A stretch of 64,000 nucleotides of DNA from Gigaspora margarita (Eukaryota; Glomeromycota; Glomeromycetes; Diversisporales; Gigasporaceae), in the NCBI GenBank assembly GCA_009809945.1, contig WTPW01000658.1, positions 51,511 to 115,510 of the forward strand, written 5' to 3'. The translations under genes and the position numbers were made by a program. The notes below the pieces were generated by a model that was given only the letters and a program-made list of their open reading frames with translations, was not told the origin of the DNA and made no database searches. Shown here piece by piece: positions 10,870 to 20,863 of this stretch. Position 1 is the stretch's first letter. Each line of letters opens with the position of its first letter.

Positions 10870-11322
10870 AAAAGCTTATTAGCGATCACAAATAATCGCT
10901 ACATAACAAAGTTCAAATTTTACTATATAAATCGATTATATGCACTTAAGTAAATATGTGCATAATATAAAAATGCATATTCTTCAAAATTTTTATACAA
11001 ATCAGAGAATTTTTTATTATTTAACTTGTAATTTTTACATTTATTATATATATTTTTTAAAAAATTTTTAATTTTTTGACAAACGTAAAAATTAAAACTC
11101 AAATAATAAAAAGTTCTCCAATTTGTATAAAAATTTTATAACATATGTATTTTGATTTTCTGAACAAGTTTACTTAAGTGATTATAACCAATTTGCATAG
11201 TAAATTTGAACTTTTCTATGCAGTAACTATTATTGATCGAATGTAGCTTATTTTTGAATAAAACAAGTTTTTAGAATTTTTGGTGAGGGTAGTTATTTTC
11301 AGAATAAGAATATATGGTATAT
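10870..11322. mobile_element. Foldback MITE, same core, degraded ends
   Basis: A palindrome centred near 11058 with arms GCACTTAAGTAAATATGTGC / GAACAAGTTTACTTAAGTG and ATTAAAACTCAAATAATAAA. The right end keeps GTAGCTTATTTTTGAAT; the left terminus has decayed into T-rich sequence. Almost adjacent to the 10228-10745 element. Confidence 0.65.
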
Positions 11323-11498
11323 AAACTCAGATCTAAAATTGTATAATTTATAGTAAAATTTAAACTTATATGATAATTTTGTATAAAGCTTTTAATAAAA
11401 TTAAGTGTATAAAATTATATTAAAAATTTGAGCCTGGATTTGAGTTATATAAGTATTATTCAGGTTCTGGTATTCCTATGCCTACCCAAACTTGCTTA

Positions 11499-12457
11499 CC
11501 GTACAAGCGCGAAATAATGCTCCCCTGCGCGTTAATTGATTGACCGGCGCGTTATTTCGAGTATGCGCATGCGCGTTATTTCGAAATAAGAACTGATTTT
11601 TGGAGTCAAAGATTTTTAAAATAACGCGCATGCAACTTGCATAATAAGACCTAAAAATATTGTTTCATAAATATATATTTAAAAACTATAAAGGGGGTAA
11701 CAAAGTGATAAATCATCTAAGCGTATAAAATTATAATAAGTGTACTAAATTTATAAGTAATCAGGTGCATATGTACAGACATTTATAAGCAACTAGGTTA
11801 TATGCATACAAAATTCATTAGCACTCATAAGAAATTCATAATCGGGCTTATAATTTCTGATCAAATACAGTAGTCACTTTTATTCTTAATAATTATCCAA
11901 TCTCACATAAATGTTTGGCTCGAATTTTATTTAACCTTATCACTTATATTACAGATGATTTGAAAATTAGTTGGACACTTGAAAATTTTTCTCGTTTTTG
12001 AAACCTTTCGGATGAATTATCTAACTCTTCGGAAATCGCATCACCATTATCGGACTGAAGTTCCGAAGACTGTGACATGGTTTCCGAAGAGTTAGATGTT
12101 TCATAAGACGAAACCGAAAGGTTTCAAAAACAAGAAAATTTTTCAAATGTCCCACTAATTTTTGAATCAGCTGTAAATAACAAGATATTGCATTACCAAA
12201 AATCAAAAACTTATTGAAGCGGCAAAATAATCATTCGGTAAATTTTTTACTATATAGATAAGAACAGCTATAAATACTAAGTTTTTATGGCCCATGTCAA
12301 CGATGCAGTTGAATTGCTGCATGAATTAATTACCGGTTATATCTGGGGCGCGTTAATTCGGGACGCGCATGGACATTAATTCGAGACACTAAATGTTATT
12401 TTGGGGGTGTCCGGATTTCGAAATAACGCCCCGGCCCGTTATTTCATGCTTATACGG
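11499..12457. mobile_element. 959-bp TIR element with TA duplication
   Basis: Left CCGTACAAGCGCGAAATAA and right complement CCGTATAAGCATGAAATAA form the inverted repeat, flanked by TA on both sides. Subterminal regions are rich in CGCGTTATTTCG words, strikingly GC-rich against the background. No ORF. A second MITE (11952-12173) is nested inside. Confidence 0.7.
11952..12173. mobile_element. Nested mariner-type foldback MITE (222 bp)
   Basis: TA flanks both ends. The whole element is an inverted repeat: CAGATGATTTGAAAATTAGT at left and its near complement, ending AATCAGCTG, at right, continuing through GTTTTTGAAACCTTTCGG and TCTAACTCTTCGGAAA. It would fold into one long hairpin. Confidence 0.8.
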
Positions 12458-13070
12458 TATATATTTTTAATAAGATTAAGGATATAAATCCAGATATCTC
12501 TATCAATGTTTGGGAATAAAAAGAAGAAATAGCTATTTTCAAATCTGCAATAGCTAGTCAAAATTATAATAGACAATATATTATATACACAGCAAAATAA
12601 ATATACGAAATCTTTTAAAAAAAATTGCATGCCAAAATTTTTCAAAAGAATTGCAATCAACGCAAAATCTTTCAAAAGATGTGCAATCTTTTGAAAAATT
12701 TTGGTATGCATTTCTTTTGAAATATTTTGAAATATATTGCAAAATATTGTGAAATAGGGCAAATAAAAATAATATAACCCTGTATTTAATTGTTCCCTTC
12801 TGGGTCGCAGGAGGCAATATTTTGCATATTATTGCAATATTTCGCAATATTTCACAAAATTTCAAAATTTTTTAAAAAAATAAATAAACGATATACATAT
12901 TCACATAATTATGCTTTTGCGAATTTTTGAACGATTTCACAGGTTTTTGCATTGTTTCGCAATTTAATATAAAATTATTATACATTATAGAATTAATTTA
13001 TTTGTAGCTATACTATTAATATATCGCTATATAGGTTAGATTAGAGTTAAATTTATATTAAAATTATATT
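12458..13070. other. AT-rich region with GAAATATTTY-type palindromes
   Basis: No coding signal on either strand; the open frames here are low-complexity Phe/Ile/Asn strings. A hairpin spans 12600-12720 (CTTTTAAAAAAAATTGCATGCC against the segment near GTATGCATTTCTTTTGAAA). Many short inverted words of the AAATATTGC and GAAATATT kind resemble the repeats at 14333 and 63650. Confidence 0.5.
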
Positions 13071-13074
13071 AAAA

Positions 13075-13185
13075 ATAGAGTTAGAGTTAGAGTTAAAGTT
13101 AGGGTTAGGGTTTTTGATAAAATTATGATAAAATCGCAAAAGGAGCATTTTATTTAGTAACACAACAGGGATTACCCTAGTAAAA
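13075..13185 (-). repeat. Telomere-like block shared with 33.0 kb MITE
   Basis: GTTAGAGTTAGAGTTAAAG then AGGGTTAGGGTTTTT, followed by AACAGGGATTACCCTAG and TAAAATTTT. The same order occurs in reverse complement at 33020-33125 inside an element with an 8-bp target duplication, so this is probably a decayed copy of that MITE. An interstitial telomere-like tract, not a chromosome end. Confidence 0.6.
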
Positions 13186-13189
13186 TTTT

Positions 13190-13589
13190 AAGATGCATAA
13201 TATAGGCTACATGTAGCCAGAGCTATATATAAATAATTTTTACATTATATATTTTAAATTTATTTTACATTAAATATACATTTTTATTCAATATTACATA
13301 TTTTATTATATATTATTATACAAAAAAAAATAAAAAAAATGATGAAAAAAAACAAAAAAAATAGTATTTAAAATACTTTTACACTTCTTCGCATATAATT
13401 TTATAAAAAACTAGCCCTACACGCTTATTTTCACTCACTCCCAGTTAACTATTATTTTGCTTCTTTGTTTTAACTATCATTCACTTCAGCTATTTCTTTT
13501 TATTTTCGTTTCACTTTTTTTTTTAAATACTTCCTAAAAATAGTAGAGAAGTAAAAAAATAAAAAAAAACTACTTCTCAGAAGTGTTAG
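13190..13589. other. A/T-rich spacer without recognisable genes
   Basis: Mostly poly-A/T strings and TATTATATA words. I see no coding, TIR or RNA signal. Confidence 0.5.
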
Positions 13590-14245
13590 TATTCTTGCAA
13601 ATTGGCAGAAAAATCTAGTTTGTTCTTGCAAAGTGCCAAAGAAGTTAGAGTTAGTGTTTTTAAAATTGGTGTTCTTGTAAAGTACTGAAAAAGTTAGGTT
13701 GTTTTCTTGCAAAGTGCTGAAGAAGTCAGGAATATAAAATAAAAATTAAAAATTAAAAATAAGTAAAAAAAAAAAAACAAATAAAAAAACAAAAACTAAA
13801 TAAAAAAAATAAAGGAAGCCCCAAATCTCCATTTCTTTGAAAATTCAGAAATTGCTAAAAGCCAAGTTAATATTCGCAAAATGGTGAAAAAGTCTGGATT
13901 GGTTTTCTTCAAAGTACCAGAAAGTAAGAGTTGTTCTTACAAAGTACCAGAATAAAAAAATTATTTAAAAAAAAAAAACAAAAACAAAAAAACAAATATT
14001 AAACAAAAGCGAAACTTGTAAAAACTTGTGAAAACTTGTGAAAACTTGCAGAAACTTGTGCCCAACTAAATCATTTCTCTAAAGATCATTCTTGAAAATT
14101 TAGAAATTGTTGTTGATGTTCTTGCAAAGTATTATAAGTCTGAGTTGGCTTGCAAAGTCAACTTGGTGTTCTTGCAAAGTGCCAAATAGTTGTTGGTTTT
14201 CTTGCAAAGGTTTAATATTCTTGTAAAGTGTGAAAAAATTAAAAA
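13590..14245. repeat. Dispersed minisatellite, TTCTTGCAAAGTGCCRRAGAAGT units
   Basis: About a dozen variants of a ~22-nt word occur at irregular 30-50 nt spacing, e.g. near 13590, 13621, 13670, 13703, 13904, 13932, 14116, 14170, 14198 and 14216, separated by poly-A-rich filler. A shorter repeat AAACTTGTGA is tandem at 14018-14055. Minus-strand open frames here only reflect the repeat. Confidence 0.7.
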
Positions 14246-14332
14246 ATAAATAAATAAAAAAAAAAGAAAAAATGAAATGAAAACAAAAAAAAACAATATA
14301 AACAAAGCAAAAGAAAAAAATCAATATAAAAG

Positions 14333-14690
14333 TGTATAGAAGATCTAATTTATAAGCAAAAGATCTAATCTGATCTTGTAATACAAAATTTGTAGATTAA
14401 TTTTGATACATTATACAAAATTTCGAAGTATTTTGAAAATATAGTCAAGTGCACTCTTGGTATAATCCAGATTACAGATCTACTGATCCAGTTTGGTTTA
14501 CCAGATTTAAAATATTTTGAAAATATTTTGAATTATTTCAAACTAAAATATTTCGAAATATTTCGAAATTACTTTCAAAATATTTCAAAAACTAAAATAT
14601 TTCAAAAAATTTGCAAAATATTTCAAAATATATTGCGATATACAAGATCTTTCAAAAGATTTTGCTACTATAAATTCGCTAAAGTATCTT
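14333..14690 (+). repeat. Repeat family with GAAATATTTC palindromes (copy 1)
   Basis: Begins AGATCTAATTTATAAGCAAAAG, contains CTGATCCAGTTTGGTTT, then a run of imperfect AAATATTTCGAAAT palindromes. The same order appears in reverse complement at 63650-63930. The SINE at 14707 is immediately downstream. Confidence 0.75.
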
Positions 14691-14706
14691 ATAACTTTTA
14701 TAAATA

Positions 14707-15326
14707 AGACCTCGGGTCCGATAGCATAGCGGTTATGCTCCGAGGTTACAAATTGAAAGATTGCCAGTTCAAGTCCTGTGGACGGCGAATGCGAATTTTA
14801 ATAATTGGTGTAACAAACTTTGCAGGGCAGAACTTGTTGATTTGGATCGACGATTTGGGTAACCGAAGTCACGAGACGTAGTGAAGATCATGTCATGAAC
14901 TCCTGGCGGCGTTTTCTGACGGACCTTGGCCAGTTGCAGTTAAGTAGGTACGGAAAGTCCGGGTTAAAACTGGACAAGAAGACTAAGAAGGACTTACGTC
15001 CTACCTAGCCAACTCTAGGCCGTGGATAAAGTAGTCCGAGTCGAACATTCTTGAACGAGTTGGGGCCCCACAAATATCTACATATATATGTAGTGAGTCG
15101 GGTAGTAATAGGAGGACCGTGAACCAGAGGGTTTAAATAGGCAACTTCCGTAGTTGGGTTGTAGATATGGCAGCTAGTGTGGAACCTTTGGGCGGACCAC
15201 TTAAATTAGGCACCAAAAGTGCACGTGTGACTAGTTGTATCCTCATTCATGTAACAAATATTACGTCTTTAATAACTTAATAAAGAATCAAGACAAGGTC
15301 TCGGTTGTAAAATGGAAAAAAAAAAA
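14707..15326 (+). mobile_element. tRNA-derived SINE, family 1 copy A
   Basis: The head resembles a tRNA: box A-like TAGCATAGCGGTTATG and box B-like CAGTTCAAGTCC, the internal Pol III promoter. A ~500-nt body follows (e.g. GTCACGAGACGTAGTGAAGATC, given here as GTCACGAGACG then TAGTGAAGATC), and the 3' end is GGTCTCGGTTGTAAAA plus an A tail. A perfect 16-bp target duplication ATAACTTTTATAAATA lies at 14691-14706 and 15327-15342. It has no ORF and would need a LINE for mobility. It landed inside the polymerase relic. Family-mate at 62497. Confidence 0.92.
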
Positions 15327-16219
15327 ATAACTTTTATAAATATTACCAAATCTGAAAATGTTAAGTATAGACAAAAGAATTACTTTTTTTGGATCAAAAA
15401 TCCAGATAGTCTAGTTTATAAAGACAATACAAAAAAAGTAAAAGCATCTTTGCAATCGATACTTCCAAAGTTTCTAGTTAGAAAAATCTCTAGCCTATCA
15501 AAGAGCAGATTTACCTAACAAGAACATCAATAACTTTGAGAAGTTTAAAACCTATAGTCAAATAATTAATACTCATATGTTATTATAGCTAACTTTGAAG
15601 CTAATACTAAAAAATGCAATGAAAAATATAGAGAGTAAATACAAAAACTTGCTAAGCAAAAAACCAATAGCTTTTGTTATCTAGTTCACTAGATTAATAC
15701 TGAAGATATATAGGTTCTTTTCTATATCGAAGAGAAAATACAATACAAGAATTTGTTTAAAGAATAATAAAGAGTTAGTAAAAATCAATAAAGTCTTAGC
15801 TATTAAAGCAAATTGAATTGAAACTAAAGAAAATAAAAAAAAATTTGTTATAACAAATACATGTTGGATATGTAAAGAAAAATATAGATAATAATAAAGT
15901 TTGGGATCACTATTATATAACAGATAAGTTTTGAGAAGTGTTTTACAATACCTGTAATCTCAAACTTCAGATTGAAGCATAAAAAATACCTATTCTAGTT
16001 ATTTTTCATAATTTTTAGGGATATGGCTCTTACTTGGTTTGTAAATCTGTTAGACAATTAATTAATACATATCAGATAAAAGTTATAGCTAAAACATTTG
16101 AGCAATACAAGTCTATGAAGGTAAATCAGTTTAAATACATAGGTAGCATGCAAATCATAAATAATAGCTTAGCAAATCTTATAAAAAATTTAGAAAATAA
16201 GTATCCAATAGTAACTACT

Positions 16220-16749
16220 ATAGGTTCCTGAAAATAAGCTACCATTTTTTTTTGCGATTTTAAGTAAAAAAATGGGAATTGCTTATTTTCAGATAAAAGA
16301 GGTTTTTAGTGATCATAAGTAGTTGTTCCATAGTAAAGTCCAAATTTTACTATGTAAATCGATCAAAATCGCTTAAGTAAACTTATTAAGAAGATCAAAA
16401 TGCATGTATTTCGAAATTTTCATGTGAATTAGAGAAATTTTTATTATTTGAGTTTTAATTTTTACGTTCGTTGTATATATTTTTTAAAAAATTTTTAATT
16501 TTTTTGTTGAACGTAAAAATTAAAACTCAAATAATAAAAAGTTCTCCAATTTGTATTAAAATTTTAATGTATATGCATTTTGATCTTCTGATTAAGTTTA
16601 CTTAAGAGATTATGACTGATTTGCTTAGTAAAATTTAGCCTTTACTATGTAACGACCATTATCGATTATAGGGTAGCTTATTTTCGGATAAAAGAGGTTT
16701 TTATATTTTTGGATTTAAACAAAGGGGTAGCTTATTTTTAGGAATATAC
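16220..16749. mobile_element. Foldback MITE inside polymerase relic
   Basis: Ends TTCCTGAAAATAAGCTACC and GGTAGCTTATTTTTAGGAA. The palindromic interior is centred near 16490 with arms TTGAGTTTTAATTTTTACGTT / AACGTAAAAATTAAAACTC (≤19 nt each side shown) and the recurrent core. The polymerase frame resumes as SKYFKNLGF directly after it, which fixes the insertion point. Confidence 0.85.
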
Positions 16750-17833
16750 AGTAAGTACTTCAAAAATCTAGGCTTTACAAATAAAAATTAGACTTAGTAT
16801 ATTACAAAAGAGTTTATCCCTATGAATATATTGATTTACTAAATAGATTTTTAGAAATTGAGCTTTCACCAATTCACAAATTTAGTATGTATCTTATAGT
16901 AAAATGATTTAAAAAGATTATAAGCATGTGCAAAATGTATAGAAAGAATTTAACTACCAAAATCTAGATAAACATCATGATTTCTATCTTAAAACTAATG
17001 TGCTTAGCTTTGCTGATATTTGAACTCAATTTCAAAAAATATGTATACAATATTATAAACTCGATTCTAGCTACTATGTATCTGCACTTGTTTTAGCATA
17101 AGATACTATACTTAAAATAACAGAAGTTAAGATCAAGCTTTTTACAGATATAAATATATATAATTTTATTGAAAAGGCCAAACATGAAAGCATATCAATA
17201 GCAAGTTAAAAATATATTAAAGCCAACAATCCTAGAATAAATAAGGCCTTTAACCTATCTAAACCAACAATATGATAAGTTATATTAATACTAATAATCT
17301 TAATAGCTGGGCTATAAGTTAGTATTTGTCTATTAGAAATTATAAATAGAAGGCAAGTCATAAGAACATGCTACTTATCATGTGATTTTTACCATAGATA
17401 CATAGTCAGAGATGGTGATCATGTCTATATATTATATTAGTCAGAATTAAATAAAGTGATTATACCATACATGAATAGGGGCAGCTACTAAGTAAAAAAT
17501 ATCACATGATAAATGACATGCCTCTAAATATCTTGAAGATAATTCAAATAAGCCAAATAAATATCTTGAAAAAATTCTTAATATGAAGCAGATACTAAAA
17601 AAGAATATTTTTTAAATATTAAGGCACACTTCCTCTAAAGACTCATGACTAATTGAGTAATTTACCTCTGGCTATAAAGAATATAGCTATAAATAAAGAT
17701 ATGTTGTATCCTTATACTATAGAGCTTGTAGATAACTTGGATAGTAGATGTTTTTAGTAACAAAAAAATTAGTACTCTATTTTGGATTATGAAAAAATTA
17801 TATTATTCATTACCAAGAGTTTTAATACTACTA

Positions 17834-17960
17834 TAAACTGCTGAATACAAGACCCAGGTCTCTTTTATTCTACAAAAAATTAATTAGTAAAAAAAAAAAA
17901 TTAATTAGTAAAAAATGAGAATAGGTCTAATACATAGAGGGATTTTGTATCAGCAGTTTA
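17834..17960. mobile_element. Small MITE in polymerase relic (127 bp)
   Basis: Ends TAAACTGCTGAATACAAGACC and, as complement of the right end, TAAACTGCTGATACAAAATCC, shown approximately. A direct repeat AATTAATTAGTAAAAAA lies inside. It interrupts the polymerase similarity between 17830 and 18110. Confidence 0.6.
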
Positions 17961-18836
17961 GGGCTATGTCATTAATTACCTAATTATTTTTTATTAGAAG
18001 CCTACCCCCCTCTTCCACTCCTTAATATAAATTTGGTCAGGTTCCTATATATAATTTCAACATTTTTTACCTCCTCCCTCCCTAAAAAATAACCTGATTT
18101 TTGTCACTCCTCTTAAAGTATATAAAATTAGATATAGTTATAAATGAAATAACAGAAATCCTATTATTTGATCAGATTAACTGGTTTGGTTCTTGTATAG
18201 TCTTTAATACAGAAAAGCATCAAGGTGCTAAAAATACTTTTAAAAAAGACTTCTTTAAGCTTATAAACAATTCAGTTTATGCCAAAACTATGGAAAATAT
18301 TTGTAAATATCAAGATATCAAGCTCATAGCTATAAATAATAAGCAAGATAAAAAGAAGTTTATTAAACAGATTCATAAATCCTCATTTAAGTTTGGTTGA
18401 CAATTTGGAAATACTTTAGTAAGTGCACATATGGAAAAGGTTAGCATAACTTTTAACAAGCCTATAATTGTCTGAGTATCAGTACTAGTTCTTAGCAAAC
18501 TTTTAATATATTATTTCTGGTATGGGTATATAAAAAAAAGATATAGTAATAAAGTCTAGCTCAGATATATGGATACAGACTCATTTATATTTCAAGTTGA
18601 GACTAAAGATATCTATAAAAACATGACTAAATGATCTGATTTTTTTGACATTAATGACTTAAAAGCTATAGGCCTTTTTAAAGATGAGACTTCAGGTAAT
18701 ATAATTACAGAATCTATACATATTCATACCAAGTCTTATTACTATGTTTTAGCAAATAAGTCTACAAAGTCTAAATATAGAAAAGTTAGCAAAAAGGGTA
18801 TAAGTGAAATAGCTAAGGACCCTAGACATCTCTGAT

Positions 18837-19640
18837 GTATGTCTTTTTTTTTTTAGCAAATTGATTCAAATTTGATCTAAAGTTCAAATTTAAACTTTAG
18901 CAAATTGAAGTTAATTTTAAAAAGGATTATAATTGAATATTTTGTTGAATTACTAAAATTTTATGCATGTTATATTTTATTTTTAGCAATTTATTCACAT
19001 TTTGCAAAAATCATTGTAACAAGTTAAGTTGTGCTATAATTATCGATCTGGATATAACAAGTCATTAATGGCTATATAGAATAAAGTAATAATCAATTAT
19101 AATTGAAAATAAATAAAAGTAGTTGTAGCATATAATCAGGCTTTAGTATTAATAGCAACTTGGTACTTATCCTGCATATGTATTATGATCATTGATTATG
19201 ATTGTATATTTATAAACAAATAATTATATAATGCAATTGCGAATTAGTTATTAATTCATATAATAATTGCAATTAATATTATCTTTATGAGTTTTTGATC
19301 AAATTTAATAAAAAATTTTTTATTTGAATTCTATGAATTCATAGAATTAAAATAAGAAAATTTTTATCAAATTTGGTCAAGAACTCGTAGAGTTATCTCT
19401 GATAAAAGTTCCTGTAAACAATTTTAATATAGCTTCTTTATAATATGATTTTTTTTTGCTTTTTCAAAATAACCCACTATTCGGTAATAATTTACAAGAA
19501 ATTTTACTATGCTAACTAAAAAAAATTATAACAAGACTTGTAGTGCATATCATCAACTAAAGAACTTCAAATTTTATAAAAAATATTAAAACTTATGAAA
19601 ATATTAACATTTTCTTTATAGAAATTTATAATTTTTTAAT
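18837..19640. other. AT-rich region with one palindrome
   Basis: No coding signal. At 19286-19395 a near-perfect palindrome pairs GAGTTTTTGATCAAATTT with AAATTTGGTCAAGAACTC around a TTCTATGAATTCATAGAA centre, probably a small foldback MITE. Confidence 0.55.
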
Positions 19641-19650
19641 AATATTATAA

Positions 19651-19985
19651 TTAAGTAGTCACTAGATTGTTACCAAATTGATACAATTTATTTTTTATAT
19701 TAATATAAAATTGCTATGATGAAGTTATGATTATGGTAACCACATTGTGATGATATTATAACAATATTTAAAATAAATCAAATTACGATAATGCAAAAAT
19801 ATATTTGCGATAATGCAAAAACATATTTACGATTAAGTAACTAGTTGGTTACTAAATTGATATGATTATTTTTAAATATTAAAATAATATTACTACAATA
19901 AAGTTATGATTATGGTAACTACATCGTAACAATATTATAACAATATTGTAACTATTTTGTAATAGCATTATAACCATTTACCAAC
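19651..19985. repeat. Direct repeat of ~180 bp, two diverged copies
   Basis: AAGTAGTCACTAGATTGTTACC…AAGTTATGATTATGGTAAC (from 19651) recurs as AAGTAACTAGTTGGTTACT…AAGTTATGATTATGGTAAC (from 19833). Rich in GTTAC/GTAAC inverted words. Confidence 0.6.
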
Positions 19986-20148
19986 AATTAAGCAGCAATA
20001 TATTCGTGATTTAGTAATTAAATTGTCACAATTTAATAAAATTTTTCAACAGAATTTCTACTATGTGTTTATGATATTATAACAATTTTATTACAATATA
20101 TTTGTAATTATTTTACAATAATACTTTTTTTGATTTATTATATTATAA

Positions 20149-20730
20149 GGGAGATGGGGGTATTATGGACACCTTAAGGTTCTTACTAGCAAAACTTTTT
20201 AATAAACAAATAGCTTTTTATACAATTTTTATTATTTGAACTATGCTTAATAAGGAATAAATTAATACAAAAAATCTTTATATCTTATATAGTTTTAGAT
20301 ATAAATAATTAGTACACAAATAGTATATAAACCTAAATTTTAGAGAGGAGGGGAGTATTGTGGACATAGGAATAATTTTTGATCTACTGGTCCCTTTTGG
20401 ATGATTTTACTACCAAAATGATCGTTTCAGTGAGGCGATTCTAGCAAGTACAAAATCATTAAAATCCAATCACAGGATCCCAAGATCGTTAAAGGTTAAA
20501 ATAGAAAAAAATTGCTAATTTAAAAATATATACAAAAACTTATATTTTGCATAAATGATAATATCTTGTGATCTAGTGGTTAGAATTGAATGAATTTTAT
20601 ACCATTCAATTCGTCTCAAAGAGACGAATCGAATGGTACCAAAATTATCCAATTCCAATCACAGGATCATAAGATATCTCACCTGTCCACAATACCCCCC
20701 CTGTCCACAATACCCCCGCCTCCCTTATAT
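20149..20730. mobile_element. Two-hairpin MITE with AAGGGAGnnGGGGGTATTnTGGAC ends
   Basis: Left AAGGGAGATGGGGGTATTAT, right complement AAGGGAGGCGGGGGTATTGT. The right end also has a tandem internal copy of TGTCCACAATACCCCC. Inside are two hairpins: 20376-20490, with loop CAGTGAGGCGATTCTAGCAA, and 20550-20675, with GATATCTT-type stem ends and a perfect CAATTCGTCTC/GAGACGAAT tip. Flanked by TATA-rich DNA, so the target duplication cannot be read. Confidence 0.78.
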
Positions 20731-20863
20731 ATATTTATTATATTCATAATTACAACAAAAATAACAAATAATAAAGTAACTACCATAAAATTAATAAACC
20801 TATTGAAAATTATTAAAAAATTATATAGAGAAGAAATATGAAGAAATTGACAAAGAAATTCCA

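Larger units (their letters stand above)
15327..18836 (+). pseudogene. Family-B DNA polymerase relic (Polinton/organellar-plasmid type)
   Basis: Decayed protein-primed-type DNA polymerase B. The reading frame spans the SINE junction (…KYLITFINITKSENV), so coding began upstream of 14690. Recognisable pieces: exonuclease-region words near 15580-15990 (CWICK, CNLKLQI), VCKSVRQLINTYQIKV (16034-16231), a long stretch of similarity to 17720, KLINNSVYAKTMEN (motif B region, Gly to Ala) at about 18270, and an intact YMDTDSF (motif C catalytic Asp pair) at about 18570. It ends near KKGISEIAKDP. Many stops are TGA at positions where Arg or Trp is expected. Two MITEs interrupt it. Polinton association is from family knowledge; no capsid or integrase gene is visible nearby. 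Confidence 0.8.

Noticed and set aside
13081-13116. Chromosome end (telomere)
   Set aside because: Short degenerate tract inside a block repeated at 33 kb, with sequence continuing on both sides.
14711-14790. Functional tRNA gene
   Set aside because: The anticodon stem and acceptor pairing are poor, the sequence continues into a SINE body with A tail and TSD. tRNA-derived, not a tRNA.
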